Both the position numbers and the translations under genes were made by a program. Shown piece after piece: positions 7,228-17,274 of a DNA stretch of 64,000 nucleotides; position 1 is the first letter of the stretch, and each line of letters starts with the position of its first letter. Origin of the DNA: Pelistega europaea (GTDB taxonomy: Bacteria > Pseudomonadota > Gammaproteobacteria > Burkholderiales > Burkholderiaceae_B); assembly GCF_013133775.1 (NCBI RefSeq), contig NZ_JABGBO010000010.1, positions 1-64,000 on the forward strand. Reading direction: 5' to 3'. A model generated the notes under the pieces. It was not told the origin of the DNA. It was given only the letters and a program-made list of their open reading frames with translations, and searched no databases.

Positions 7228-8751
7228 TTATTCTTGAGCAGCAGCCCATTGTTTTTTACTGGCACGACGGCGTGTGCGGTAGCGACGACGGGCAGGGCGT
7301 TTGTTTTCATCTTTGGTGATATTTGGACTATCTCCCTGAATTGGTATCGTAGCTGATACTTCTTCCAGCGACCCAGTACGCGTCTTGTCCGCATTCATAA
7401 GATTTTCTGCGACTCCCTCTGTCTTGCTGGTTTTGCGTTTAGCCGCTGTTCGCTGTGATTTAGATGCTTTGGACTGAGTTTTAGGAATCTCATTAATCAT
7501 GGTGGCACGCTCGGCATCAGGAGCATTGGCCAAGTCCATCCACCATTGTGCTAATACACTATCAAATTCATGACAAGCCGCTCGAATCTGCAAGAAATCA
7601 CAGGCTGCACGGAAATAGGGTTGCTGTATCATTCGCCAGATAAACTTGGGCTGGCGTTTATTAAAGCGGGGTTGCATCAGCCAAATTTCTCGCATTTCAG
7701 AACTGTGACGTTTCTGAAGCGCTAATTGTTGGACTTGTTCTTCTAGTACACGCCCTGTAGCCTCAACAAGGGCAGGTACTGGTAAAACACCCTGTGCCAT
7801 AGCTTCTTTTTGATAGGCTTGTACCAAGGGCCACAACAAAGCCGCGTAGAGAAAACTGGCACTGATATGTTTGTTGGAGCGAATCCGATGATCGGTGCGT
7901 TCTAGAGTTAGTTCAATCAGTTGATGACTACCTTCTTGCTGTAAAACCAAGTCCAATAGCGGCAAAATACCTTGGTGCAATCCTTCGGCACGCAGTTGTC
8001 GCAGGCAGTTAAGAGCATGCCCACAAGTTAATAATTTAAACGTCTCATCAAAAAGACGCGAGGCAGGGACATTAGAAATCAGGTGTGCCAAAGATTTAAT
8101 AGGCTTGAGGGTATGCGGTTCAATGCGTGCGTCTAATTTTGCTGCAAAGCGTATAGCCCGTAGCATCCGCACAGGATCCTCACGGTACCTTGTCTCAGGA
8201 TCGCCGATAATGCGAACCAAGCGTTTGTGCAAGTCATCCACACCTTGGTGATAATCAATCACTTCTTGTTTAATAGGGTCGTAGTACAAGGCATTTAGAG
8301 TAAAGTCACGACGTGCAGCATCACTACAAATATCTCCAAACACATTATCATTGAGAATACGACCTTGGTCATCTGTGATTTGCTTGCCTGCAGCACGGAA
8401 AGTCGATGTCTCAATAATCTCAGAACCAAATACCACATGCACTAGACGAAAACGGCGGCCAATGATACGAGCACGACGAAAACAAGCACGAACCTGCTCG
8501 GGAGTGGCGTTGGTGGCGACATCAAAGTCTTTGGGTTCGTGACCCAGAATCAGGTCACGTACCGCACCTCCTACAATATAGGCTTGATAACCCTTTCCTT
8601 GGAGTACTTCACATACCTTGATGGCATTGCGTGAGACTAATCGAATATCAATTTGATGTTCTGCTGCTGTATAGACAGTCGGCGTGTTATCCGTGTGTTT
8701 TTTCCCAGAAAAAAGTCGAGCCATATATTGGCTAAAGGTTTTTACTAACAT
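7228..8751 (-). CDS. pcnB: Poly(A) polymerase I
   Basis: Adds 3' poly(A) tails to RNA, marking it for decay. The class II nucleotidyltransferase head is clear: GGAVRD at 61-66, catalytic DFD at 75-77, RRARIIGRRFRLVHV, then the RNA-binding region EDPVRMLRAIRFAAK. After about residue 400 the protein carries a low-complexity basic tail ending RPARRRYRTRRRASKK, typical of PcnB rather than tRNA CCA-adding enzymes, and likely RNA-binding. 507 residues is a usual length. It starts 3 bases after the HAD gene stop and shows no clear ribosome site, so translation is probably coupled; MARLFSG at codon 10 is an alternative start. Confidence 0.92.
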   Translation of the reverse strand: MLVKTFSQYMARLFSGKKHTDNTPTVYTAAEHQIDIRLVSRNAIKVCEVLQGKGYQAYIVGGAVRDLILGHEPKDFDVATNATPEQVRACFRRARIIGRRFRLVHVVFGSEIIETSTFRAAGKQITDDQGRILNDNVFGDICSDAARRDFTLNALYYDPIKQEVIDYHQGVDDLHKRLVRIIGDPETRYREDPVRMLRAIRFAAKLDARIEPHTLKPIKSLAHLISNVPASRLFDETFKLLTCGHALNCLRQLRAEGLHQGILPLLDLVLQQEGSHQLIELTLERTDHRIRSNKHISASFLYAALLWPLVQAYQKEAMAQGVLPVPALVEATGRVLEEQVQQLALQKRHSSEMREIWLMQPRFNKRQPKFIWRMIQQPYFRAACDFLQIRAACHEFDSVLAQWWMDLANAPDAERATMINEIPKTQSKASKSQRTAAKRKTSKTEGVAENLMNADKTRTGSLEEVSATIPIQGDSPNITKDENKRPARRRYRTRRRASKKQWAAAQE

Positions 8752-8754
8752 ATT

Positions 8755-9429
8755 TTAGAATAAATCAATAATTTTCCAGTTGCGTTCTTGGGCAATTTGA
8801 CGTAGAGCGTCTTGGGGATTGGTTGCTACAGGATGAGACACGATTTCTAACAAGGGTAAATCGTTAATCGAATCGCTATAGAAATGAACTTCAGCAAAAT
8901 CTTCAAGGCGTTGCCCACGAGATGCTAACCACTCTTGAACGCGAGTGATTTTACCTTCTTTATAGCTTGGTACACCAGTTACACGACCTGTAAAGCGTCC
9001 GTTGATAAACTCTGGTGTCGTACCAATGACGTTTTCAAAGGCAAATGCACGTGCGATAGGAGCGATTACCCATGAGTTGGTTGCACTTACTAGGCAGCAT
9101 AAATCTCCACGTGAAAGATGCTGATTTACCAACTCAATGGCTTGTGGTTGAATGCAAGGACGAATAACCTCTTGCATATATTGCTCATGGTACTTAGCTA
9201 AATCAAAAGGAGAATGCATAGTCAAAAAACTGAGCATAAAAGCTGCTGATTCTTCAATAGTCAATGTGCCAGCCGCATATTTGGCATATATCTCACTATT
9301 GCGACGTTGTACTTCTGCAGGGTCTCCAGCGAGTTGATGACGAGAAAGAAATTCAACCCATTCATGATCACTATCAAGAGGTAAAAGCGTGTGATCAAGG
9401 TCAAAGAGAGCGAGATTTTGTTTCGTCAT
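8755..9429 (-). CDS. HAD-superfamily IB phosphatase (SerB-like)
   Basis: 224 residues with the HAD motifs in order: FDLDHTLLPLDSD near residue 9 (catalytic Asp pair in DxD), VSATNSWV around 114 (motif II Ser/Thr), a Lys around 156 (YKEGKI), and FYSDSINDLPLLE around 187 (motif IV Asp pair). This is the TIGR01490-type HAD-IB group related to phosphoserine phosphatase; the true substrate is not known. It overlaps hda by 4 bases (ATGA) and precedes pcnB by 3 bases, so hda-HAD-pcnB-folK form one transcript. The same gene order is common in Bordetella and relatives. Confidence 0.85.
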   Translation of the reverse strand: MTKQNLALFDLDHTLLPLDSDHEWVEFLSRHQLAGDPAEVQRRNSEIYAKYAAGTLTIEESAAFMLSFLTMHSPFDLAKYHEQYMQEVIRPCIQPQAIELVNQHLSRGDLCCLVSATNSWVIAPIARAFAFENVIGTTPEFINGRFTGRVTGVPSYKEGKITRVQEWLASRGQRLEDFAEVHFYSDSINDLPLLEIVSHPVATNPQDALRQIAQERNWKIIDLF

Positions 9430-10112
9430 TGGAAAAACTCCTGTGATTGAATAAGGTTTTTAAGCAAAGGAATCGTAATAGGACGCTGTTGTTTGAGCGA
9501 ATAAGCATCAAGTGCTTCTAGCAAGGCAAACAAAGTACGTGCATCACGAGGGCAGTGAGAAAAAATCCATTGGATGACGTCTCGATTAAGACGTAGGCCT
9601 TTGGCCGCAGCGCGCTGCTCTAGAGCGTTTTTACAATCGTCATCGTTGAGCATATGTACCTCGTAGACTAATCCCCAACCAAGACGGTTACGTAAATCTT
9701 CACGCATTGTCAACTGCATAGGAGGTTTGTCAGCGGCACTAATGATAGAAAACGCGGTATCGGTGACTTTTCGTGCTTGCCACTCATTATAAAGGTTAAA
9801 TAAAACATCTTGTTGACTTGCAGAAAAGTGTTGTACATCGTCCACACAAACGATACTGTTAGCGGTAAATTGGGGTAATTCGCTACTATCGGATGGAAAT
9901 GATGTGGGTGTATAAAAATGCTCAGGAGAGTCAGCCATTGCTTGCAACAAATGAGTTTTCCCTGTACCAGCACCTCCCCAAAGAAAAATAGCTTCGCCTG
10001 CTTTGAGGTGAGAGAGGATAAATATCAACTCAGCATTCTCACCAACGACAAAATTCTCAATACTAGAGGCTGGTTTTAAAATTAAATCCGCTAAAAATAA
10101 TTGTTCTTGCAT
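9426..10112 (-). CDS. hda: DnaA regulatory inactivator Hda
   Basis: A DnaA-like AAA+ protein lacking the DNA-binding domain. In E. coli, Hda with the loaded sliding clamp stimulates ATP hydrolysis on DnaA and so prevents over-initiation. Evidence: 228 residues; an N-terminal clamp-binding type motif QEQLFLADL; Walker A GGAGTGKT at 46-53; Walker B VCVDDVQHF at about 88-96; RDARTLFALLEALD near the C-terminus, where DnaA family members have sensor II. It is the first gene of a four-gene minus-strand unit and diverges from purM, with a 213-base intergenic region that must contain both promoters. Confidence 0.9.
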   Translation of the reverse strand: MQEQLFLADLILKPASSIENFVVGENAELIFILSHLKAGEAIFLWGGAGTGKTHLLQAMADSPEHFYTPTSFPSDSSELPQFTANSIVCVDDVQHFSASQQDVLFNLYNEWQARKVTDTAFSIISAADKPPMQLTMREDLRNRLGWGLVYEVHMLNDDDCKNALEQRAAAKGLRLNRDVIQWIFSHCPRDARTLFALLEALDAYSLKQQRPITIPLLKNLIQSQEFFQ

Positions 10113-10325
10113 ACAGAAAACGACAATGAATTGGCTATTCAGCGTAAAATTATACTTTTCTCTCTTTATTTATTTCAGCGTAATGCTTTTTTAAGGAAAA
10201 AATAGTTCGTTGCTTTCCAAAGACTCATTTAAAACGACAGTAGAGTGGTTTGAAGTGGTCAGAGGGCAAGCTATACCACCATTAAAAAGCAGGACTCGCT
10301 ATTTAGCTACTTTAGGCAGATATTC

Positions 10326-11372
10326 ATGACGACTGACAAAAATTCTCTCACTTACCGTGATGCTGGTGTTGATATTGATGCAGGAGATGCCCTCGTTGAG
10401 CGTATTAAACCATTAGCCGCCAAGACAATGCGTGATGGTGTGATGGCGGGTATTGGTGGTTTTGGTGCTTTATTTGAAGTGCCCAAGAAATACCAAGAAC
10501 CAGTGCTTGTTTCAGGTACTGATGGTGTAGGTACCAAGTTGCGCCTTGCTTTTGAGTGGAATCGGCATGATACTGTGGGTATTGACCTAGTTGCCATGAG
10601 TGTTAATGACATCCTTGTACAAGGGGCTGAACCATTATTTTTCCTTGACTATTTTGCCTGCGGTAAATTAAGTGTAGATACTGCCGCGGCAGTGGTAGGG
10701 GGTATTGCCAAGGGGTGTGAATTGTCTGGTTGTGCCTTGATTGGTGGTGAAACAGCGGAAATGCCTGGTATGTACCCAGAGGGTGAGTATGATTTAGCAG
10801 GATTTGCCGTGGGAGCTGTTGAAAAGTCCAAGATTATTAATGGTCAGTCTATCAAGGTGGGTGACAAAATTATCGGTTTGGCATCCAACGGAGCTCATTC
10901 CAATGGGTTTTCATTAATTCGTAAGATTATTGAACGTGCTGGCGCGAAGCCAACTGATGATTTTCATGGGCAGCCTCTTGGTGATGTGGTGATGGCACCA
11001 ACTCGTCTTTATGTGAAACCAGTACTAGCGGCATTAGCCAAGCATGGGGAAGCGATTAAAGGTCTAGCACATATTACAGGAGGGGGGCTATTGGACAATG
11101 TACCTCGTATCCTACAAAAAGGTCTTACAGCACAAATTAAACAGTCTGCTTGGACCATGCCTTCATTATTCCAATGGTTACAAGAGCAGGGCAATGTAGA
11201 GCAAGCTGAGATGTACCGAGTGTTTAATTGTGGTATTGGCATGGTAATCGTGGTGGATGCAGCACAAGAAGCAGCAATTACAGCGACTTTACGTGAGCAA
11301 GGTGAGACTGTCTATGCCCTAGGTGAAATTGTTGCTCAGCAAGAGGGACAAGCACAGACTGTAGTGATTTAA
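10326..11372 (+). CDS. purM: Phosphoribosylformylglycinamidine cyclo-ligase (AIR synthetase)
   Basis: Fifth step of purine synthesis: ATP-dependent ring closure of FGAM to AIR. 348 residues, the normal length. Visible motifs are [19 protein letters not shown] at the start, [11 protein letters not shown], the metal/ATP-binding [49 protein letters not shown], and the late [15 protein letters not shown]. It stands alone, divergent from hda, and is followed 59 bases later by the second AAA/PDDEXK gene on the same strand with no terminator in between, so some read-through is likely. Confidence 0.95.
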   Translation: MTTDKNSLTYRDAGVDIDAGDALVERIKPLAAKTMRDGVMAGIGGFGALFEVPKKYQEPVLVSGTDGVGTKLRLAFEWNRHDTVGIDLVAMSVNDILVQGAEPLFFLDYFACGKLSVDTAAAVVGGIAKGCELSGCALIGGETAEMPGMYPEGEYDLAGFAVGAVEKSKIINGQSIKVGDKIIGLASNGAHSNGFSLIRKIIERAGAKPTDDFHGQPLGDVVMAPTRLYVKPVLAALAKHGEAIKGLAHITGGGLLDNVPRILQKGLTAQIKQSAWTMPSLFQWLQEQGNVEQAEMYRVFNCGIGMVIVVDAAQEAAITATLREQGETVYALGEIVAQQEGQAQTVVI

Positions 11373-11431
11373 TACGTGGACACCGAAGACAAAAGTCATT
11401 CGAGCAAAACCTTAGCACGTGCAGAGAGCTT

Positions 11432-13003
11432 ATGATGAGTAGCCCTAAAAAACTGCTTCCGATTGGTATTGAGACGTTTGAGAAAATCAGCTCAGGCAGG
11501 TATTACTACGTGGACAAAACACCTCTGCTAATAAAGCTACTCAACACCTCTGAATTCGTGTTTTTATCACGTCCTCGTCGCTTTGGTAAAAGCCTTACGA
11601 TGGATACTATTGCACAGTTATTTGCGGGTCGCAAGGAATTATTTACCGGACTGTATGCAGAAGAAAACTGGAATTGGGAGGAGACCTATCCAGTGATTCA
11701 TTTATCATTTGCTGGGCAGCCTGAAAAAGGCAATGTGCCCCAGCTTCGAGAAATGATAGGAGGATTTTTGGAGGAGAATGCGCGACGTTTCAATATTCCT
11801 ATTGATGAGAAGGTTTGGGAAAAAGGGATAGGATATGCTTTTCGGGATCTTATCCAAAAAACTAATGAACAACACCAGAAACCGGTTGTCATCCTTATTG
11901 ATGAATACGATAAACCCATTATTGACAATCTCTCCGATACACAGATTGCTGAAGAGATTCGTTCTATTCTCACATCGCTGTATTCTCAGCTTAAAGCCTG
12001 CTCAGGTTTGATTCGCTTTGCTATGCTCACGGGAGTGTCTAAGTTTGCGCAGATGAGTTTGTTTTCAGGGCTTAATAATCTGCGAGATATTTCTTTAGAG
12101 GCGGAATATTCTGCATTGTGTGGTTATACTCAGAAGGAATTGGAGCGTTTTTTTGCTCCTGAGTTGGTAGGAGTGGATTTGGAAGAAGTTAAACGGTGGT
12201 ACAACGGTTATAACTGGCGAGGGGAGAGTGTTTACAATCCGTTTGACGTTTTGCTCTTTCTTGCTAGTTCAGAAAAAGAATTCCTTCCTCATTGGTTTAG
12301 TACAGGTGGCAATACGCACTTTCTTTTTGACTTAATGAAAGCGCAATCCTTTAATATGTTGGATATACAGCAGCCTATTGATCCCATCAGTCTCATGAAC
12401 TCTAATGATATTGGGAATTTACCTGTGCAATCGGTATTGTTTCAATCAGGGTATTTGACTATTGATCAAGTCATTCGTGATGAGGATGGGGTGCAGTACC
12501 TTTTAAAATTCCCCAATGTTGAGGTGCGCCAGTCTTTTACGAAAGGGTTGTTGGACTATATGGTCAATACCGCCACTCAGCCTTATTTGACTGACCTTAA
12601 AACGGCACTCAATCAAGGGGATATTGAGAAAATGCAAATGGCGATTCGTAGTGCCTTTGCAGCCTTGCCATATCAATGGACGATGAATACACCCATACCC
12701 AATTACGAGGGGTATTGGGCAAGCTGTTTTTACATGTTCTTTGCCAGTCGTTGCGTGATGATGAAAGCCGAAGACACTAGTGCTCGGGGTCGTGCTGATT
12801 TAGTGGTGGTACAAAAAGGGAATGTTTATATCTTTGAGTTTAAAACATCCAACAACGGTGATGCACAAAGTGCCCTGGCTCAAATTCGAGAGAAACGCTA
12901 TGCAGATGCTTATCGTGCCAATGCCCAGCGTATTTTTGAAATAGGGGTCAGTTTTAATACCGAGGCCAAAGAGGTTAAATTCGCTGTACAGAAAGTGTCA
13001 TAG
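11432..13003 (+). CDS. AAA-ATPase-like / PD-(D/E)XK nuclease family protein, copy 2
   Basis: 523 residues, clear paralogue of the proteins at 864 and 15441. Same order of motifs: LLPIGIETFEKI and YYYVDKTPLLIKL, atypical P-loop RPRRFGKS, Walker B strand VVILIDEYDKPIIDNL, FAMLTGVSKFAQMSLFSG, WYNGYNW, and the C-terminal nuclease triad with D456 and E469-F-K471. These residues occupy the same numbers as in copy 1. Divergence is greatest in the 330-400 linker. Two ATG codons in tandem (11432, 11435) could start it. It sits 59 bases behind purM and could be co-transcribed, although no functional link to purines is suggested by the sequence. Confidence 0.85.
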   Translation: MMSSPKKLLPIGIETFEKISSGRYYYVDKTPLLIKLLNTSEFVFLSRPRRFGKSLTMDTIAQLFAGRKELFTGLYAEENWNWEETYPVIHLSFAGQPEKGNVPQLREMIGGFLEENARRFNIPIDEKVWEKGIGYAFRDLIQKTNEQHQKPVVILIDEYDKPIIDNLSDTQIAEEIRSILTSLYSQLKACSGLIRFAMLTGVSKFAQMSLFSGLNNLRDISLEAEYSALCGYTQKELERFFAPELVGVDLEEVKRWYNGYNWRGESVYNPFDVLLFLASSEKEFLPHWFSTGGNTHFLFDLMKAQSFNMLDIQQPIDPISLMNSNDIGNLPVQSVLFQSGYLTIDQVIRDEDGVQYLLKFPNVEVRQSFTKGLLDYMVNTATQPYLTDLKTALNQGDIEKMQMAIRSAFAALPYQWTMNTPIPNYEGYWASCFYMFFASRCVMMKAEDTSARGRADLVVVQKGNVYIFEFKTSNNGDAQSALAQIREKRYADAYRANAQRIFEIGVSFNTEAKEVKFAVQKVS

Positions 13004-13066
13004 TTGGTACTTGCTTAGCCACTTAACAGCGTGACAGATGCGTATAGAATAGATAAGGGGAAAGCC

Positions 13067-13086
13067 AGCCACTCTGCAGAGTGGCT
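13067..13086. terminator. Perfect palindrome between convergent genes, possible terminator
   Basis: AGCCACTCTG and its exact complement form a 20-bp palindrome midway between AAA copy 2 and the minus-strand membrane protein. There is no T-run on either side, so termination is only a suggestion. Confidence 0.4.
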
Positions 13087-13109
13087 AGCGGTGGTATGAA
13101 ATAGGTGAT

Positions 13110-13544
13110 TTATCTGCGCTTAAAAAGTAGTGTATCTAGCACATAAGCACCTGCTATAGCTAATACCGAAATTGCTGCCCAATGTGTTTGCTCAAAATCA
13201 CGTATTGCTAACAGAGTTGTCGCTGTTCCTAATACCGCACCAGCAACTGCACGCATGGCAATATAAGCCCAGTTTTCATCAGTAAAGGAGCGACTATGGC
13301 GAGGCTTAAAGCGTAGGTTGTCATGATCAAGGCAGCAAGAAGCAATAGACAATAATGCCCCGACAGCCCCAAAGAATAGCCCTGCAAAACTGACTGACCA
13401 AGTAATGAGTGCAACAAATAGACCAATAACGATAAGTGCAAGCACGAAAGTACCACTACTAAAGAGGGAGTCACCAGAAGCGTTTAATTCACTGGATGTG
13501 TTGGTTTCCACTGAGGGTTCATGAGTATTTTGATTGTCTTGCAT
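13110..13544 (-). CDS. Hypothetical small inner-membrane protein
   Basis: Not recognised. The frame opens at 13589, but the ATG at 13544 (MQDNQNTHEPSVE) has a good GGAG site 8 bases upstream and is taken as start, giving 144 residues. The first ~30 residues are polar and Ser/Asn/Glu-rich. After them come two adjacent membrane segments (about 30-75), a polar stretch with FKPRHSRSFTDENW, and two further hydrophobic segments ending in a KRR positive tail. Four membrane helices with cytoplasmic termini are therefore likely. It stands alone, convergent with AAA copy 2 and divergent from the porin. Confidence 0.6.
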   Translation of the reverse strand: MQDNQNTHEPSVETNTSSELNASGDSLFSSGTFVLALIVIGLFVALITWSVSFAGLFFGAVGALLSIASCCLDHDNLRFKPRHSRSFTDENWAYIAMRAVAGAVLGTATTLLAIRDFEQTHWAAISVLAIAGAYVLDTLLFKRR

Positions 13545-13589
13545 CGCAATTCTCCAAAAATTAAACATGTTTGAAAGATACCATCTCAT

Positions 13590-13942
13590 TATAAGGGGAA
13601 AAATCAGAAACCGCTCTAAAAAAACAGGCTAACCCATGAAAAATATTTGAGAATTTCTGTTCTTTCGCAGGAGACGAGGGCGGGTAAAAATCCCTTAAAA
13701 TTGGTGGAGGGAATAGGGGGGGTAGGATTTTTTATGTTGTGAAAAAACATCAAAAAAGTTGCAGGAAAACCACAAAAAAGGCATAAAAACCACAAAAAAG
13801 GCAGATAAATCGTAATAAACCTAGCCATAAAGCCAAAAATTTGGTGCAATAACCATAACTTCCCTTTGTGGAAAATTTTCGAGAGCAGTGTTTATTCCTT
13901 AGGCATTGTTCAGATTAATCAAATCTTACGGAGATTTAACAA
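13590..13942. other. AT-rich region upstream of the porin with a short direct repeat
   Basis: No gene is supported here. An 18-bp sequence, AAAACCACAAAAAAGGCA, occurs twice with a 20-bp period (13766-13783 and 13786-13803), within a purine-rich plus strand. The porin start at 13943 is preceded by a good ACGGAGA ribosome site. No promoter box is convincing enough to mark. Confidence 0.4.
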
Positions 13943-15157
13943 ATGAAAAAGACATTATTAGTTGCTGCTTTAGCTGCTGGTTTTGCTGGTGTAGCTCACG
14001 CTGAGTCTTCTGTGACTCTATACGGTGTAGTTGACGCTGGTTATGGTTACAAAGCTGAAAAAATCACTAATGGCGACGTTACTATCAAGACTCGTACTCT
14101 TGGTGCTCAATCAGGTGTTCAAAACGGTTCACGTTGGGGCTTAAAAGGTTCTGAAGACTTAGGTAACGGCACTTCTGCTATCTTCCAATTAGAGTCTGGT
14201 TTTTCTGTAGGTGATGGTACTTCAAAACAAGGTGGCCGTTTATTCGGTCGTACAGCATTAGTTGGTTTAACTGGTGACTCTTGGGGTACTTTCACTATCG
14301 GTCGTCAAGCCAACGCTGGTGATGCATTCGTATCAGGTTTCGATCCATTCCAAACAGGTTGGAATCAAGCATCTTCTAACAACACTTTCGGTGATGTAGT
14401 GTTCCGTCGTTATGACAGTGTTATTAAGTACGTTTCTCCTGACTTCTCTGGTTTCCAATTTGGTGTAGGTCTTGTTCATAGCGATAAAAAGATAACTAAA
14501 AACGGTAATTATATTTACAAAGTAGATGAAAAGACTGGCAAGACACTATACGACCAACCATTAAGTGGAGGCAAGACTACTGGCGTAACTTTTGGTTTTG
14601 GTTATAACAATGGTCCTCTATCTTTTGGTGCTTCAGCTGATATCGCTAAAGTTAAGACTTATGGCTTGTTAGTACCTCAAAGCAAAACTATGACTTCTTG
14701 GGCTTTAGGTGCATCTTATGACTTTGACGTAGTGAAGGTATATGCTATGTATGGTCAACAGCACAATGGTCAATTTGGTGAAGATAGCGGTAGCTACTTT
14801 GATTCAGTATCTGATATGAAAGTTATCTTTGATAATGGCAAAGAAGCATACCTAGGTAATGTTATTCAAGGTGATGGTTTGCGTAACCAAGCTTGGTTAG
14901 TAGGTCTTTCTGCTCCTGTAGGCGAAGCTGGTAAAGTGTTATTCTCTTACCAAGGTGGCGTTCTTAAGAACAAAGATGTTGACAATTTAAAATTCAAAAC
15001 TCACGCTTTCAGCTTGGGTTACCGTCATGCTTTATCTAAACGCACTTCTGTTTACGCTTTAGCTTCTTATGCTAAAGGTAAAGTTAAAGGCTTTACTAAT
15101 GGTTCTGTCAAATACAAATCAACAGAAGTTGTTCTTGGTTTAACTCACAAGTTCTAA
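13943..15157 (+). CDS. Outer-membrane porin (Gram-negative porin family)
   Basis: 404 residues with a textbook 20-residue signal peptide (KKTLLVAALAAGFAGVAHA, cut after AHA) and the mature start ESSVTLYGVVDAGYGY shared by Bordetella, Burkholderia and Neisseria general porins. Internal family marks are SRWGLKGSEDLGNGTSAIF, FGRTALVGL, WGTFTIGRQ and a C-terminal strand ending in Phe (VVLGLTHKF), as required for barrel assembly. Such porins form trimeric 16-strand channels for small solutes. Loops with KTGKTLYDQPLSGG and SGSYFDSVSDMK look surface-exposed. Codon use is strongly biased (GGT, GCT, CGT), suggesting high expression. It is followed by a strong terminator. Confidence 0.95.
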   Translation: MKKTLLVAALAAGFAGVAHAESSVTLYGVVDAGYGYKAEKITNGDVTIKTRTLGAQSGVQNGSRWGLKGSEDLGNGTSAIFQLESGFSVGDGTSKQGGRLFGRTALVGLTGDSWGTFTIGRQANAGDAFVSGFDPFQTGWNQASSNNTFGDVVFRRYDSVIKYVSPDFSGFQFGVGLVHSDKKITKNGNYIYKVDEKTGKTLYDQPLSGGKTTGVTFGFGYNNGPLSFGASADIAKVKTYGLLVPQSKTMTSWALGASYDFDVVKVYAMYGQQHNGQFGEDSGSYFDSVSDMKVIFDNGKEAYLGNVIQGDGLRNQAWLVGLSAPVGEAGKVLFSYQGGVLKNKDVDNLKFKTHAFSLGYRHALSKRTSVYALASYAKGKVKGFTNGSVKYKSTEVVLGLTHKF

Positions 15158-15200
15158 TTGTTTCGCATGGCTTGACCATGCTTAGCAAAGTTTAGAATCA

Positions 15201-15259
<59 letters not shown>

Positions 15260-15352
15260 CACGGTGAACTGGTATACTAGGCATGACTCATTCCAACGGG
15301 CGAAAATCCCGCGTGTGGGGGGGCAGAGCTACACAGAATCGGAGGTGCAAGT

Positions 15353-15412
15353 ATGGCAGAAGGATGGGAAGAGCATGTCCTTAACCCGAGAGGCCATACT
15401 GAGATTGCTTAA
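15353..15412 (+). CDS. Possible 19-residue peptide or gene remnant with a strong ribosome site
   Basis: Not recognised. ATG at 15353 follows a GGAGGTG site at the ideal spacing of 5 bases and encodes MAEGWEEHVLNPRGHTEIA. An overlapping frame is open for longer (SLTREAILRLLKREIS) and runs into the end of the convergent AAA gene. Either a short peptide or the relic of a disrupted gene would fit. The rest of 15260-15440 holds nothing else recognisable. Confidence 0.2.
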   Translation: MAEGWEEHVLNPRGHTEIA

Positions 15413-15440
15413 ACGGGAAATATCTGTCGATGATAGATTG

Positions 15441-17015
15441 CTATACCGCACTAATCGCAAAATCAGCTTCTCTCGTTTCTTCATCGAAACTTACGCCGAT
15501 TTCAAAAATCTGTTTTGCCCCAGCACGGTATTTCTCTGCATAATTACGCGCTTTAATTTGCGCTAAGGCTTGTTGTGCGTTGGCGACTTGCTTGACCTTA
15601 AACTCAAAGATATACACATTACCTTGCTCAATTGCCACTAAATCGGCACGTCCAGTGGAGGAAGCATCTTCCATGATAAAGTCAGTGCAGGCACCTGCAA
15701 AGAACATCCCGATAGCACTTTGCCAGTGACCTTCTGAATGAGCAATCGTATTGCGTCGATAGGCATCGCTAGGGATTCTGGCAAGCGCACTTTTAATAAG
15801 CTGCTGTAATTGCTCTATATCACCTTCACGTAAGTACTTACGTAAATCACTGAGTGCTTTTTTACTATCTAGCTTGAGGACTTCTTGTAGCCACTTGCTA
15901 CTGAGGGACTGTCGTACTTCGTAGTTGGGAAATTTAAGGGCGTATTGGCGCGGTGCACTGGGGTCTTCAAAGACTTTATCAATCGTCAGGTAGCCTGTTT
16001 GAAAGAGGACGGGAATAGGGCGTATACCCCCCACATCCACAGAACCGAGTAAATCATTGGTTTCTGCGATACGAGCGATGTCTGTTAAAGAGAACTCATC
16101 ACTGGTGAGTAGCTTCATTAAGAAAGAGGCATTGCCACCTGTGCCCATCCAGTAGTTATCAAAGACACAGCCGCCTTTGAAAAACAGCAAAATATCAAAA
16201 GGATTGTAAACGCTTTCACCGGTCCAGTTATAGCCGTTGTACCAGAACTTGACTTGCTCTAAGTCCACCCCTGGCAACTCGGGAGCAAAGACAGACTCTA
16301 ATTCTTCTTGGGTATAGCCACATAGGGCAGAGTACTCGGCTCGCAAGGTAATGTCTTCTAAGTTATTTAATCCTGAGAATAAACTCATCTGCCCAAATTT
16401 AGAGACACCTGTCAGCATAGCAAAGCGAATGCTACCTGATAGATCCTTAATCTGAGAATAAAGCGATTTTAAAATGCCTCGAACTTCAGTGGCGATTTCT
16501 GAATTGTCTAAATTATCGATGATGGGTTTGTCGTATTCGTCAATGAGAACGACAACCTTTTGCTGGTATTTTTCGCATGTGATTTGTATTAGTTTTCGGA
16601 AAGCGTAGCCTACGCCTCTCTCCAATGCGCTTTCGTCAAGACATACTTCCAAGTATCTTCCGTTTTCTTCTAGTATTCCTTCTATATAAGAACGAAGTTG
16701 TTGCGGATTGCTGCTGCCAACCTCCCCCGCAAACGACAGGCGAATTACAGGATAGGTGGTTTCCCAATCCCAGTGATGCTCGGCATATAGGCCAGTGAAT
16801 AGCTTCTTGTTCCCGGAAAACAACTCTGCCATGGTATCTAGGGTGAGACTTTTACCAAAGCGACGAGGGCGAGAGAGAAAGACAAAATCCGCATCATTGA
16901 TGAGCTTAGTAATACAAGGTGTTTTGTCCACATAATAGTGATTACGATTGCGTATTTCAGCAAAGGTGGCTATACCTATGGGTAAGCGTTTTTTTTCGGT
17001 GTTCTGTGCGGCCAT
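15441..17015 (-). CDS. AAA-ATPase-like / PD-(D/E)XK nuclease family protein, copy 3
   Basis: 524 residues, third paralogue, on the opposite strand from the other two. It keeps RLPIGIATFAEI, HYYVDKTPCI, the atypical P-loop RPRRFGKS, Walker B VVVLIDEYDKPIIDNL, FAMLTGVSKFGQMSLFSG, WYNGYNW, and a nuclease-type triad with D458 and E471-F-K473. The ribosome site is very good (AAGGAGCGATA before ATG). A hairpin of 9 bp lies in its leader at 17033-17053. The motifs are intact, so it is probably functional, not decaying. It converges on the porin and has no obvious partner gene. Confidence 0.85.
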   Translation of the reverse strand: MAAQNTEKKRLPIGIATFAEIRNRNHYYVDKTPCITKLINDADFVFLSRPRRFGKSLTLDTMAELFSGNKKLFTGLYAEHHWDWETTYPVIRLSFAGEVGSSNPQQLRSYIEGILEENGRYLEVCLDESALERGVGYAFRKLIQITCEKYQQKVVVLIDEYDKPIIDNLDNSEIATEVRGILKSLYSQIKDLSGSIRFAMLTGVSKFGQMSLFSGLNNLEDITLRAEYSALCGYTQEELESVFAPELPGVDLEQVKFWYNGYNWTGESVYNPFDILLFFKGGCVFDNYWMGTGGNASFLMKLLTSDEFSLTDIARIAETNDLLGSVDVGGIRPIPVLFQTGYLTIDKVFEDPSAPRQYALKFPNYEVRQSLSSKWLQEVLKLDSKKALSDLRKYLREGDIEQLQQLIKSALARIPSDAYRRNTIAHSEGHWQSAIGMFFAGACTDFIMEDASSTGRADLVAIEQGNVYIFEFKVKQVANAQQALAQIKARNYAEKYRAGAKQIFEIGVSFDEETREADFAISAV

Positions 17016-17032
17016 TATCGCTCCTTGGTGGT

Positions 17033-17053
17033 GTCGGATTTGTGAAATCCGAC
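17033..17053 (-). other. Hairpin in the leader of AAA/PDDEXK copy 3
   Basis: GTCGGATTT and AAATCCGAC form a 9-bp perfect stem around GTG, about 18 bases before the start codon and just upstream of the ribosome site. It could be a dispersed intergenic repeat or a translation-control hairpin. Confidence 0.45.
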
Positions 17054-17274
17054 CTACATTGAGGGAAACAGTCTATTTTGGAGGATTGTCCATCATCAAA
17101 GTCGGCGGATTATGTCTCTGCCCACGAGGAAATCTCGCTGTGTATTTTTGCATGGTGAGAGGTCTTGCCTATTTTAACATGCACATTTCTTAGTTGCTTA
17201 GTGGGTGAATTTTTTATATCTAAAAGAAATATAGAAAAAATCAATTATTATTTTTATTTTTAAAGGAGTGCCGT